In this document: one piece after another, positions 1 to 6,436 of the stretch
How positions within the stretch are numbered: the stretch's first letter is position 1
How the letters are laid out: every line of letters starts with the position of its first letter
DNA from: Thermoplasmata archaeon
Lineage (GTDB): Archaea; Thermoplasmatota; Thermoplasmata; Lutacidiplasmatales; UBA184
Direction: 5' to 3'
NCBI GenBank assembly: GCA_030039865.1
Contig: JASHUS010000045.1
Span: forward strand, 1-12,434
DNA: 12,434 nucleotides
Made by a program: the position numbers and the translations under genes
Notes under the pieces: generated by a model
What the model was told of the DNA's origin: nothing
Database searches by the model: none
Seen by the model: only the letters and a program-made list of their open reading frames with translations

Positions 1-254
1 TCGTTGAGACGACGGTGGATCCTCTCCACGTCGTCCGCCGTGTAGTAACCTCGCTCGATCCCGGACTGGTTCGTCACGCAGATCACGAGGTAACCATGGG
101 CGCGCGCGAGCCGGAGCGCCTGGCCCACGCCCCGGTTCACTTCGAGGCGCGAGGGATCCTTGAGGTAGTGCAGATCCGGATTGAGCGTGCCGTCCCGATC
201 GACGAAGACCGCGCGTCGTGTCGGGATGATCGGTGTGCCCGCCCCGACCGGCAT
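1..254 (-). CDS. HAD-superfamily phosphatase, GmhB/HisB-N type (3' end outside window)
   Basis: Reading the minus strand from the ATG at 254-252 gives 84 codons with no stop before the window edge. After a short lead (MPVGAGTPIIPTRR) comes AVFVDRDGTLN at about residues 15-25. This is HAD motif I, with the nucleophile Asp and the DxDGT spacing. Motif II, VICVTNQSGIERGYY, lies at about 54-68. The pair DRDGTLN plus TNQSGI.RGY is typical of the GmhB / histidinol-phosphatase subfamily, whose members dephosphorylate sugar bisphosphates (heptose-1,7-bisphosphate) or histidinol phosphate. Which substrate is used cannot be told from this fragment. An A/T patch at 276-283 lies about 25 nt upstream of the ATG, so the message could be leaderless. 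The gene diverges from the PP-loop gene at 330. Motifs III and IV lie beyond the window. Confidence 0.88.
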   Translation of the reverse strand, partial: MPVGAGTPIIPTRRAVFVDRDGTLNPDLHYLKDPSRLEVNRGVGQALRLARAHGYLVICVTNQSGIERGYYTADDVERIHRRLN

Positions 255-275
255 GGGCGTCCCTGCCGCGGAGGG

Positions 276-283
276 GATTAAGG
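276..283. promoter_or_regulatory. Candidate shared TATA box between divergent genes
   Basis: The only A/T-rich patch in the 75-nt divergent spacer is GATTAAGG. It is centred about 25 nt from the HAD ATG (254), which fits a leaderless minus-strand transcript. In the plus direction it would place a transcription start near 305, leaving about 25 nt of leader with a GGGG run at 319-322 before the ATG at 330. This is inferred from position and composition only. Confidence 0.4.
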
Positions 284-329
284 CTTGAGGGGTCCTTCGA
301 GCGCGGAGAACCAACGCAGGGGACTACGG

Positions 330-1097
330 ATGCCCGAGGTCGGAGCCGAGCCGGAATCATCCGCGCGCTGGTCGATGCTGGACGCGGCGTGGGACGATGT
401 GCGGGCGCCGTGGGCCGACCGGGGTGAGCCGTTCGCCGTCCTGTTTTCGGGAGGAGTCGATTCGGCGTTCTTGGCGTGGGAGCTGCGCACGGCCCCGGGG
501 CTCCGGCTGTTCACGATCGGGGAGCCGGCGAGTCACGACCTCGCGGCCGGTCGGGAGATCGGGGCGCTCTTGGGATTGCCGTGGACGGGCCACGATCTCA
601 ACGAGGGCGAGGTGCGGGGTGTCGACCGGGAGATGGAGGATCTCCTCGGCGACCTGCGGCCGGTCGATCGGGACGTCCAGCTGTCCCTGGTCCTCGCGAC
701 GCGCCACGCTCCGCCCGGACCGATCCTGTGCGGGCAGGGCGTCGACGAACTCTTCGGCGGCTACGCGCGCTACGAAGGCCTGACGCACGAAGAGGCCGCC
801 CGGATGAGCGCCCAGGACGTCGCCCGCTTGCTCGGGACGGATTGGCCGCGGACGTTGCGCCTGGCCGAGCGGGAGGGCCGGACGCTCGCGGCGCCGTACC
901 TCGACTCCGGTTTCCTGAGCGCCGTCCAGCAGATCCCGTCGGACCTTCGATTTCCCGCGGGACCCCGGAAAGCAGCGTTCCGATCCTGGGCCCGGCACCG
1001 GGGATTGCCGGAGTCGGTCGTCTCCCGACCGAAGCGGGCGATGCAGTACGGCAGCGGGGTCGAACGTCTGCGCCGCCGAGGTCGCCGGACGACCTAG
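330..1097 (+). CDS. Stand-alone asparagine synthetase C-terminal-type PP-loop ATPase
   Basis: The 255-residue protein carries the ATP-pyrophosphatase P-loop FSGGVDS at residues 39-45. It also has the family block CGQGVDELFGGYARY at 134-148, APYLD at 188-192, and a closing RPKRAMQYGSG at 233-243, as in the synthetase domain of AsnB. Family members activate a carboxylate as an acyl-AMP and transfer an amine to it. The N-terminal class-II glutaminase domain of AsnB is absent: there is no Cys2 or equivalent region, and only about 30 residues precede the P-loop. It therefore would use free ammonia, a partner amidotransferase or another amine. Many archaea have such short AsnB-related proteins of unknown substrate. 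I chose the ATG at 330, preceded by a purine-rich CAGGGGAC, over an in-frame TTG at 285 that lies in the putative promoter. A partial HAD phosphatase gene diverges from it. Confidence 0.85.
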   Translation: MPEVGAEPESSARWSMLDAAWDDVRAPWADRGEPFAVLFSGGVDSAFLAWELRTAPGLRLFTIGEPASHDLAAGREIGALLGLPWTGHDLNEGEVRGVDREMEDLLGDLRPVDRDVQLSLVLATRHAPPGPILCGQGVDELFGGYARYEGLTHEEAARMSAQDVARLLGTDWPRTLRLAEREGRTLAAPYLDSGFLSAVQQIPSDLRFPAGPRKAAFRSWARHRGLPESVVSRPKRAMQYGSGVERLRRRGRRTT

Positions 1098-1105
1098 TCG
1101 ATGCG

Positions 1106-1121
1106 CGGCGGGGTACCGCCG
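1106..1121 (+). terminator. Small GC hairpin after the PP-loop gene
   Basis: CGGCGG-GGTA-CCGCCG forms a perfect 6-bp stem with a 4-nt loop, 9 nt after the stop codon at 1095-1097. No T-run follows, so it may be only a chance GC hairpin. I list it because it sits in the short gap before the next promoter. Confidence 0.2.
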
Positions 1122-1150
1122 AAGTCGCCGCTACGGTCGCCCGCCCAACC

Positions 1151-1160
1151 GATAAATATC
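1151..1160 (+). promoter_or_regulatory. TATA box for purB (leaderless)
   Basis: GATAAATATC stands out in GC-rich surroundings. It is centred about 24 nt before the GTG at 1180, the distance expected between an archaeal TATA box and a transcription start. The purB message would therefore begin at or next to its start codon. There is no Shine-Dalgarno sequence in the 20 nt before the GTG. Confidence 0.65.
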
Positions 1161-1179
1161 CCTCCCCGGCTCGCCCATT

Positions 1180-2550
1180 GTGACGGACGACGCCTCGTCG
1201 CTGTTCTGTCCGCTCGAGTTCCGATACGGTCGCGCGGAGGTGCGCGAACTCTTCTCGCGGTCGGCCCGCCTGGGTCGGGCGCTCCGCGTGGAGGCGGCGC
1301 TGGCCGAGACCGAGGCCGAGATCGGGATCATCCCGAAAGAGGCCGCCAGCGCGATCGCGAACGTCGCGGACGTCCGCCACGTCTCGCTGACGGCGGTCGA
1401 CGAGCTCGAGCGGCAGATCCGTCACGACGTGATGGCGATCACGCGGACGCTCGCGAGCGCCGCCGGGCCCGCCGGCCGCTGGGTGCACTACGGCGCCACG
1501 AGCGCCGACATCACCGACTCGGCGCTCGGCCTGGAGCTGCGGGAAAGCTCCTCGATCCTGCGCTCGGACCTCGTCACGCTCGCGAAGGTCCTGGTCGACC
1601 TCGCGCGTCAGCATCGCGCCACCCCCGAGATCGGGCGGACCCATGGCCAACATGGCGCGCCGATCAGCTTCGGCTACAAGATGGCGGCCGCCGCGGCCGA
1701 AGTGGTCCGACACATCCATCGCCTCGACGAACTGCGCCCCCGACTCGCCGTGGGCAAGATGTCGGGGGCGGTGGGGACCGGGGCCGGTTTCGGGGCCCAT
1801 GCGGCCGAGCTGGAGGCGGGCGTCATGCGGCGGCTCGACCTCACCGCGGACGAGGCCCCGACCCAGATCGTCGGACGGGACCGTCTCGCGGAGCTGGGAA
1901 ACTTCCTCGCCTTGGTCGCGGGCACGGCCGAGCGGCTCGCGACCGAAGTGCGCAACCTCCAGCGGACGGAGATCGGGGAGGTGGCCGAGGCGTTCGACGA
2001 GGCCGCCCAGGTCGGGAGCTCCACGATGGCGCAGAAGCGCAACCCGATCGTCGCGGAGAACATCACGAGCCTCGCGCGCCTGCTGCGCGCCCTCGCCCTT
2101 CCTCCGCTCGAGAACATGGTCCAGTGGCACGAGCGGGATCTGACGAACACCGCGAACGAGCGGATCGTCGTGCCCCACGCGATCGTGCTCGCCGACGACA
2201 TCCTGACGAAACTCGCCGAGGAGTTCCGCGGGCTCCGGGTGGACGCGGGCCGCATGGCCGAGCACCTGGCCCGGAGCGGACGGGCCGCCTTGACGGAGAA
2301 CCTGATGCTCGCGCTCACGGCGAAGGGCATGGCCCGGAGCGACGCGCACGAGCTCCTGCGGGGACTCTCGCGCTCGATGGACGGAACGCCCGTGGACCTC
2401 GCGGCGCGGGCCCAGGCCGATCCGACGGTCCGTCGGTACTTCACCGCGGAGGAGATCGACCGACTGCTCTCCCCGGAGAGCTACGTGCGTTCGGCGGCGG
2501 AGAAGACCGACCGCGTCGTCGCACGACTCGACCGGGAGCTCGCCGCGTGA
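1180..2550 (+). CDS. purB: Adenylosuccinate lyase
   Basis: The 456-residue protein belongs to the fumarase/aspartase superfamily. PurB removes fumarate from SAICAR and from adenylosuccinate in purine synthesis, as a cytosolic homotetramer. Visible signatures are HYGATSADITD at residues 103-113, RTHGQHGAPISFGYK at about 153-167 (H155 is the candidate general acid), SGAVGTGAGFG in the middle, and the superfamily signature GSSTMAQKRNP at 279-289, which carries the catalytic serine loop. HYGATS with the MAQKRNP variant and this length point to adenylosuccinate lyase rather than argininosuccinate lyase or fumarase. The GTG start is supported by the well-placed TATA box and by MTDDASSLFCPLEFRYG leading straight into the family's usual N-terminus. 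The stop overlaps the next gene by 4 nt (GTGA), so pcc1 is probably translationally coupled to it. Confidence 0.96.
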   Translation: MTDDASSLFCPLEFRYGRAEVRELFSRSARLGRALRVEAALAETEAEIGIIPKEAASAIANVADVRHVSLTAVDELERQIRHDVMAITRTLASAAGPAGRWVHYGATSADITDSALGLELRESSSILRSDLVTLAKVLVDLARQHRATPEIGRTHGQHGAPISFGYKMAAAAAEVVRHIHRLDELRPRLAVGKMSGAVGTGAGFGAHAAELEAGVMRRLDLTADEAPTQIVGRDRLAELGNFLALVAGTAERLATEVRNLQRTEIGEVAEAFDEAAQVGSSTMAQKRNPIVAENITSLARLLRALALPPLENMVQWHERDLTNTANERIVVPHAIVLADDILTKLAEEFRGLRVDAGRMAEHLARSGRAALTENLMLALTAKGMARSDAHELLRGLSRSMDGTPVDLAARAQADPTVRRYFTAEEIDRLLSPESYVRSAAEKTDRVVARLDRELAA

Positions 2551-2825
2551 GCGCGCCGCTCGACGCCTGGACCGCGACGATCGAACTGCGCACGCGGGAC
2601 GCGTCGCTTTCGGACCATGTGGAGCGGGCCCTCCGACCCGAGGCCGCGCGGGAGGTCCCTCGTTCGGCCGCGACCGTCCGCCGGGTCGGCACGGGACCGG
2701 TCGAGATCGCGATCTCTGCCCGGGACACCGGGGCGATGCGCGCCGCGCTGAACACGTACCTCGGCTGGATCGATCTCGCGCTCGCCGCCGCCCGGGCCGC
2801 GGGTCGGGAAGCGGCGCGCGGTTGA
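2547..2825 (+). CDS. pcc1: Pcc1-family subunit of the KEOPS complex
   Basis: This 92-residue protein starts at a GTG that overlaps the purB stop; GGGAG at 2533-2537 sits 9 nt upstream as a possible ribosome-binding site. The layout fits the Pcc1/CTAG fold. An N-terminal strand (TATIELRT) is followed by a helix with a conserved-looking segment (LSDHVERALRPEA), a basic linker, a strand pair (VRRVGTGPVEIAISARD), and a last helix with the family's typical TGAMRAALNTYLGWIDLA. Pcc1 is the dimerisation platform of KEOPS, which makes the t6A37 modification of ANN-decoding tRNAs together with Kae1, Bud32 and Cgi121. Its position directly before the prefoldin beta gene matches an archaeal gene order that I know from other genomes. 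Sequence identity is low in this family, so context adds much of the support. Confidence 0.82.
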   Translation: MSAPLDAWTATIELRTRDASLSDHVERALRPEAAREVPRSAATVRRVGTGPVEIAISARDTGAMRAALNTYLGWIDLALAAARAAGREAARG

Positions 2826-2836
2826 CCGGCGAAGCC

Positions 2837-2843
2837 GTTAAGT
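2837..2843 (+). promoter_or_regulatory. Candidate TATA box for the prefoldin gene
   Basis: GTTAAGT is the only A/T patch in the 40-nt gap and is centred 26 nt before the GTG at 2866. This suggests that prefoldin beta can be made from its own leaderless transcript besides read-through from purB-pcc1. Confidence 0.45.
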
Positions 2844-2865
2844 CGGCCGTCGGGTCGCCCGCTCC

Positions 2866-3261
2866 GTGGCGCTGCCAGCGAAGTTGCAGAACGATCTCAA
2901 GCAGTTCCAGCGGCTCCAGCAGGAGCTCGGGGCCGTCCAGCAGCAACGGCTCCAGCTCGACCTCAAGGTCCGGGAAGTCTCCCACACCCTCGAGGAGCTG
3001 AAGACGCTCCCCGAGGACGCGGTCGTGTACCGCCCGATCGGGGGCCTCCTCGTGAAGGCGAAGAACCGGCAGGAAGTCGAGACCCTGCTCACCGAGGACA
3101 AAGAGACCGCCGAGGTGCGGCTCAAGGCGATCGAGCGGCAGGAGAACCACCTCAAGGAGCGCTACACCTCGATGCAGCAGGAGCTGACCCAAGCGCTGCA
3201 GGCCGCGGGCGTCCCCTCCGTAACGTCGGACGACCCCGGGGCGTCGTCCGGCGACACCTGA
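2866..3261 (+). CDS. pfdB: Prefoldin subunit beta
   Basis: The 131-residue protein has two long heptad-like helices separated by the beta-hairpin segment VVYRPIGGLLVKAKNRQEV (about residues 53-71). That is the signature of beta-class prefoldins (GimC). The N-terminal helix (PAKLQNDLKQFQRLQQEL) and C-terminal helix (KAIERQENHLKERYTSMQQEL) would form the antiparallel coiled coil. Archaeal prefoldin is an alpha2-beta4 jellyfish-shaped holdase that captures unfolded proteins and hands them to the thermosome. Typical beta subunits are about 115-125 residues. The extra length here is a short Ser/Asp/Gly-rich tail (about 116-131) that looks disordered. The GTG start directly precedes ALPAKLQN and has a TATA-like patch 26 nt upstream. 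The gene ends 7 nt from the end of the convergent prenyl synthase gene. Confidence 0.95.
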   Translation: MALPAKLQNDLKQFQRLQQELGAVQQQRLQLDLKVREVSHTLEELKTLPEDAVVYRPIGGLLVKAKNRQEVETLLTEDKETAEVRLKAIERQENHLKERYTSMQQELTQALQAAGVPSVTSDDPGASSGDT

Positions 3262-3268
3262 GTCGGCG

Positions 3269-4330
3269 CTAGGACGATCGGCGGACGAGCCGGTCCGCGA
3301 TCTCCCGGAGAAGGGGCTTGGCCGCCGGGCGGATCGAGCGGCTGCGCGCGAGGCGGCGCAGCGCGCCGTCCGTGAGCTCGCGGATCCGGCGCTCGGAGTA
3401 GTCGAGGCTGCCGGTCGCGCGGATCACCTCGCGGGCTCGCTCGACGTCCTCGGGCGGCGCGGAGGGGTGGCCCAAGACGCGGGCCAGCCGTTCCCGGTCC
3501 GCCTCGGAGCCGTTCTCCCAGGCCCTGACCACGAGCAGGGTTCGCTTCCCTTCGACGAGATCGTTCGAGCTCTTTCCGGTTGCCCCCGCGTCGAACCCCG
3601 CTCCGAGGACGTCGTCGCGGAGCTGGAACGCTACCCCCATGTCGGTACCGACCGCCGCGAGGTCGCGAAGGGCGGCCCGTCGGTTCCCTCCAAGCAGCCC
3701 TCCGATCAGGAGCGGGGCGGTCACGGTGTAGATCGCGCTCTTGAGTTCGTGGACCGTCAGGACGTCCCGCTCGCTCACCGAACCCGGCGGGATCGTCCCG
3801 TTGCGAATATCGAGGAGCTGGCCATACGCGGTGAGCCGGGTCATGCTGACATATTCGGCCAGCGCGGCGAGTCGCGCCGAGGGCGCCGCGCGCACGGCGA
3901 GGATCGCCTCCACCGTGAACGGCTCCTCGAGATCGCCGAGCGTGATCGCGAGCCCGACGCCGTAGTCCTCGGGGGACCCCTCGCGACGTTCGCGCAGGTG
4001 CGCGCTCGTGAGGGCCCGATGGACGGCGGGCCCGCCGCGGCGCTCCTCGGCGTGGTCGATGACGTCGTCGTGGATCAACATCCAGCTCTGAAAGTGTTCC
4101 ATCGCCGCCGCGGCGTGAAGCACCGGGCGCGGAGGACGCCCGGTCGCGATATGATACCCGGCGAGCACGAGGATCGCACGGAAGCGCTTGCCGCCCCGTA
4201 GAGTGAACTCGCGATTGACGTCGAGGTAGTCCCGAATGGCCGGTGGAGCGCTCGGGCGTTCCCGCGCGTACGTGCGGGCCAAGTCCCGCTCGACCTCGGG
4301 AAGGTAGCGATAGAGCCCCGCGAGTTGCAC
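3269..4330 (-). CDS. Short-chain isoprenyl diphosphate synthase (probable GGPP synthase)
   Basis: The 353-residue trans-prenyltransferase condenses isopentenyl diphosphate with allylic diphosphates. In archaea the C20/C25 product feeds membrane ether lipids. Visible are LRGGKRFR at 44-51, the first Asp-rich motif DDVID at 88-92 followed by RRG at 97-99, GQLLDI at 170-175, K197, and the second Asp-rich region FQLRDDVLG at 235-243 followed by TGK and EGKRTLL. The third aspartate of the second motif is glycine (DDVLG), which also occurs in some archaeal homologues as far as I recall. W83, five residues before the first motif, is bulky, consistent with a chain length near C20. The product length is an inference. 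The start is a GTG at 4330-4328 with an A/T box about 28 nt upstream. The gene lies tail to tail with prefoldin and head to head with the TPR gene. Confidence 0.92.
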   Translation of the reverse strand: MQLAGLYRYLPEVERDLARTYARERPSAPPAIRDYLDVNREFTLRGGKRFRAILVLAGYHIATGRPPRPVLHAAAAMEHFQSWMLIHDDVIDHAEERRGGPAVHRALTSAHLRERREGSPEDYGVGLAITLGDLEEPFTVEAILAVRAAPSARLAALAEYVSMTRLTAYGQLLDIRNGTIPPGSVSERDVLTVHELKSAIYTVTAPLLIGGLLGGNRRAALRDLAAVGTDMGVAFQLRDDVLGAGFDAGATGKSSNDLVEGKRTLLVVRAWENGSEADRERLARVLGHPSAPPEDVERAREVIRATGSLDYSERRIRELTDGALRRLARSRSIRPAAKPLLREIADRLVRRSS

Positions 4331-4353
4331 GGCGGCGACCGTTGGACGGCCAG

Positions 4354-4363
4354 CATATTAAAC
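4354..4363. promoter_or_regulatory. Bidirectional TATA-like box, midway between two divergent starts
   Basis: CATATTAAAC lies in the 55-nt gap between the divergent GTG (4330, minus) and ATG (4386, plus). Its centre, about 4358, is exactly equidistant (28 nt) from both starts. It is the only A/T-rich stretch present, and ATATTAAA reads as a plausible TATA element on either strand. Both genes would then be leaderless and driven from one box. Confidence 0.55.
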
Positions 4364-4385
4364 TCAACGGACCTCTGCGCGACCG

Positions 4386-5495
4386 ATGGCGTCCCCGGCG
4401 TTCGTCGACCTGTCGGGCGCGCTCGTTCAGGCGATGGGCCAGCGCCTCGACGCGGTCAAGCCCTCGCCGGATGGTCTGCTGCTGCGGACCGGCGACGGCT
4501 TCCTCTATGCCTTCCTCGAGGATCCGACCCAGGTCTCGCTCGAGACGGTGGAGCGCCTCTTCGACCCCCGGGGGCTGAGCCGCCCGGTCCATGTCGTGGT
4601 CCTCACCCCCGGTCACCTCCCGCTGGCGATCTCGGAGGACGTCGTGCGCCGCGGTGGGACGCTTGTCGAGGGTCCCCGATTCGCGGAGCTCGCGCGCCAA
4701 CTCGGGCTCGAAGCGATGCTGGGCGAGGCGCCGCACGCCCCACCCCGCGAGTCGAAGCGGCTCCTGCCGAGCGCGCACCAGCTCGACGAGATCGTGCGCC
4801 GCGCCCGAACCTGGCTCGATTGGGGCGTGCCCGCGCTCTCGCTGCGATTCTACCGGCAGGCCGCCGACCTGAAGCCGGGGTTCCTGCCCGCGAAGGTCGG
4901 GATCGGGCGCTCCCTCCTCGCGCTCGGGCTCATCGCGGATGCGGAACGAACGTTCGATGACGTCCTGCAAGCCCGCCCCGACGACGTCGATGCGCGTCTC
5001 GGAAAGGCCGCGGTCTATGGCGCTCGTTCGCAGCCGCGGCAGGAGGTCGAGATGTATCGCCGCCTCCTCGCCGAGGACCAGGCTCGGAATGAGGTGCGGG
5101 CCCACTTGGTCGCCGCGCTGGTCGATCAGAAGGAGTGGTCGGCGGCCCGGGTCGAGATCGAGGCGTTGCTCGCTCAGGCGCCGGAGCAACCCCAGCTGCG
5201 ATTCCTGCATGCCGTAGCGCTCGAGCGCGGAGGGAAGGCCGAGCTCGCCGGCGAGGAGCGCGAGGAGGCCCGGCGGCTCGGCCTGACCTACGAGCAGGAG
5301 TCGAACCTCTGCCGCCACCTCGGCCTGCCCGTTCCTCCCCCGCCGCCTCCGTCCGCACAGCCGAGCCCGCCACGTCGGCCCCGGCGCGCTTCGCCGCGCG
5401 CGCCGCGACCCAAGGGCGCCCGTCGGGCCGTGACCGGACGCTCGCTCTCGCCGAAGAAATCGCGAAAGTCCCCGGTGGGCCGAAAGCGTAAGTAG
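4386..5495 (+). CDS. TPR-repeat protein with Pro-rich, strongly basic C-terminal tail
   Basis: The 369-residue soluble protein has no signal peptide or membrane segment. Residues about 1-110 form a compact alpha/beta region (DGLLLRTGDGFLYAFLEDP, then SRPVHVVVLTPGHLPLAI, then a GG-x-LVEGPRFAELARQLGL segment). It loosely resembles the core of restriction-endonuclease-like folds, but I see no PD-(D/E)xK catalytic set, so I do not assign it. Residues about 135-300 are helical with TPR spacing (WLDWGVPALSLRFYRQAADLKPGF, GRSLLALGLIADAERTFDDVL, AALVDQKEWSAARVEIEALL), suggesting three to four TPRs that bind a protein partner. From about 315 a run of prolines leads into an Arg/Lys/Ser-rich tail ending KKSRKSPVGRKRK, which could bind nucleic acid or acidic proteins. 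The ATG start is 28 nt after the shared A/T box. The function is unknown. Confidence 0.8.
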   Translation: MASPAFVDLSGALVQAMGQRLDAVKPSPDGLLLRTGDGFLYAFLEDPTQVSLETVERLFDPRGLSRPVHVVVLTPGHLPLAISEDVVRRGGTLVEGPRFAELARQLGLEAMLGEAPHAPPRESKRLLPSAHQLDEIVRRARTWLDWGVPALSLRFYRQAADLKPGFLPAKVGIGRSLLALGLIADAERTFDDVLQARPDDVDARLGKAAVYGARSQPRQEVEMYRRLLAEDQARNEVRAHLVAALVDQKEWSAARVEIEALLAQAPEQPQLRFLHAVALERGGKAELAGEEREEARRLGLTYEQESNLCRHLGLPVPPPPPPSAQPSPPRRPRRASPRAPRPKGARRAVTGRSLSPKKSRKSPVGRKRK

Positions 5496-5533
5496 GCCAC
5501 GGCCGACTTGCTGAACGACCCTCGGGAGTCACG

Positions 5534-6436
5534 ATGCGCGTGGTGTCGGTCCTGCCGAGCGCGACGGAGATCGTCTGCGCACTTGGGCACACGGCGGACC
5601 TCGTCGGCCGCAGCGCGGAGTGTGATTACCCCGCGGAGATCGGCGGACTGCCGGCGGTGATGTGGCCGCGCACGCTGGATTCGGACCAGCCATCCGGGAT
5701 GATCGACGATCGCGTCCGGCGGGCCCGAGGCGCGGACGAGAGCCTCTACTATCTCGACGTGGAGCGGCTCCGCAGCCTGCGACCAGACCTGTTGTTGACC
5801 CAGGACCTCTGCGGCGTCTGCTCGGTCACGACGGAAGAGGTCGGCGCGGCGTGCAGCCAAGCCGGCGTCGCCCCGGAAGTCGTCAGCCTGACGCCGCGCA
5901 CCTTACCGGACGTGCTCTCGACGTTCTCGCAAGTGGCGGACGCGCTCCACGACCCGAGCGCGGGCGCTCGGCTCGTCGCGGCGACCCGCCAGCAGGTCGA
6001 GCGACCGTCGTCCGGGCACGGCACGGTCGCCGTCGTCGAGTGGCTCGATCCTCCGATCCTGGCGGGGCTCTGGAGCTCGGACATCGTCCGCGCCGCGGGA
6101 GGGACCCCGCTGGGTCCGGCGCCCGGCGCGCATGCGGAGCGTCTGACCTGGGAGGAACTCGCCGCGCGTCAGCCCGACCTCGTCCTCTTCACCCCCTGCA
6201 GCTTCTCGGTCACACGCACGCTGCGTGAGCTGAAGCTTCGCAAGATCCGCGAAGGCGCGGCTCGGCTCCGGCCGCCCATGGGCGTCTATGTCGCGGACGA
6301 GGCGTACTTCAGCCGGCCCGGCCCACGCCTCGGGGACGGCGTCCAACTCGTCCGATCGCTGCTGACGGGGGAGCGCCCGACGACGCCGATGCCGTTCGAA
6401 CGATGGCTTCCCTCGGGCACGACGGTACGATCATGA
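5534..6436 (+). CDS. BtuF-like cobalamin/chelate-binding protein without signal peptide
   Basis: The 300-residue protein has the class III periplasmic-binding fold seen in vitamin B12 and iron-chelate receptors (COG0614 type). It starts directly with the first strand, MRVVSVLPSATEIVCALG, then GRSAECDYP at 25-33. LRPDLLLTQDLCGVCSV lies at 82-98, VEWLDPPILAGLW at 168-180, and a C-terminal ADEAYFSRPGPRLGDGVQL at 254-272. The TQDLCxVC and EAYFSRPGPRL blocks mark the subgroup often annotated as cobalamin-binding protein. There is no signal peptide or lipobox, and none is possible upstream because GGGAG at 5524-5528 (spacing 5) fixes the ATG at 5534. The protein is therefore probably cytosolic, and no ABC permease or ATPase genes follow. 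Its gene overlaps the protease gene by 4 nt (ATGA). A role in cobalamin handling is inferred from the family only. Confidence 0.82.
   Translation: MRVVSVLPSATEIVCALGHTADLVGRSAECDYPAEIGGLPAVMWPRTLDSDQPSGMIDDRVRRARGADESLYYLDVERLRSLRPDLLLTQDLCGVCSVTTEEVGAACSQAGVAPEVVSLTPRTLPDVLSTFSQVADALHDPSAGARLVAATRQQVERPSSGHGTVAVVEWLDPPILAGLWSSDIVRAAGGTPLGPAPGAHAERLTWEELAARQPDLVLFTPCSFSVTRTLRELKLRKIREGAARLRPPMGVYVADEAYFSRPGPRLGDGVQLVRSLLTGERPTTPMPFERWLPSGTTVRS

Noticed and set aside
285..329. TTG at 285 as start of the PP-loop gene
   Set aside because: It overlaps the putative promoter, has no ribosome-binding site, and adds 15 residues unrelated to the family. The ATG at 330 has a purine-rich upstream element.
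330..1097. Full-length asparagine synthetase AsnB
   Set aside because: The glutaminase domain with its N-terminal cysteine is absent and the length is about half that of AsnB.
1101..2546. Plus-strand open frame running into pcc1
   Set aside because: This is a +1 shadow of purB. Only the part from the GTG at 2547 resembles a protein family.
598..3192. 864-codon open frame on the minus strand
   Set aside because: It lies antisense to the PP-loop gene, purB, pcc1 and prefoldin, which all have clear family motifs. Its Arg/Pro/Gly-rich sequence matches nothing and is typical of GC-rich shadow frames.
3162..5318. 718-codon open frame on the minus strand
   Set aside because: It covers the prenyl synthase in another frame and the TPR gene in antisense, and has no recognisable domain.
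6403..6432. ATG at 6403 as start of the S2P protease
   Set aside because: It would lie 30 nt inside the BtuF-like gene. The ATG at 6433 forms the ATGA overlap seen elsewhere in this unit. It is not fully excluded.
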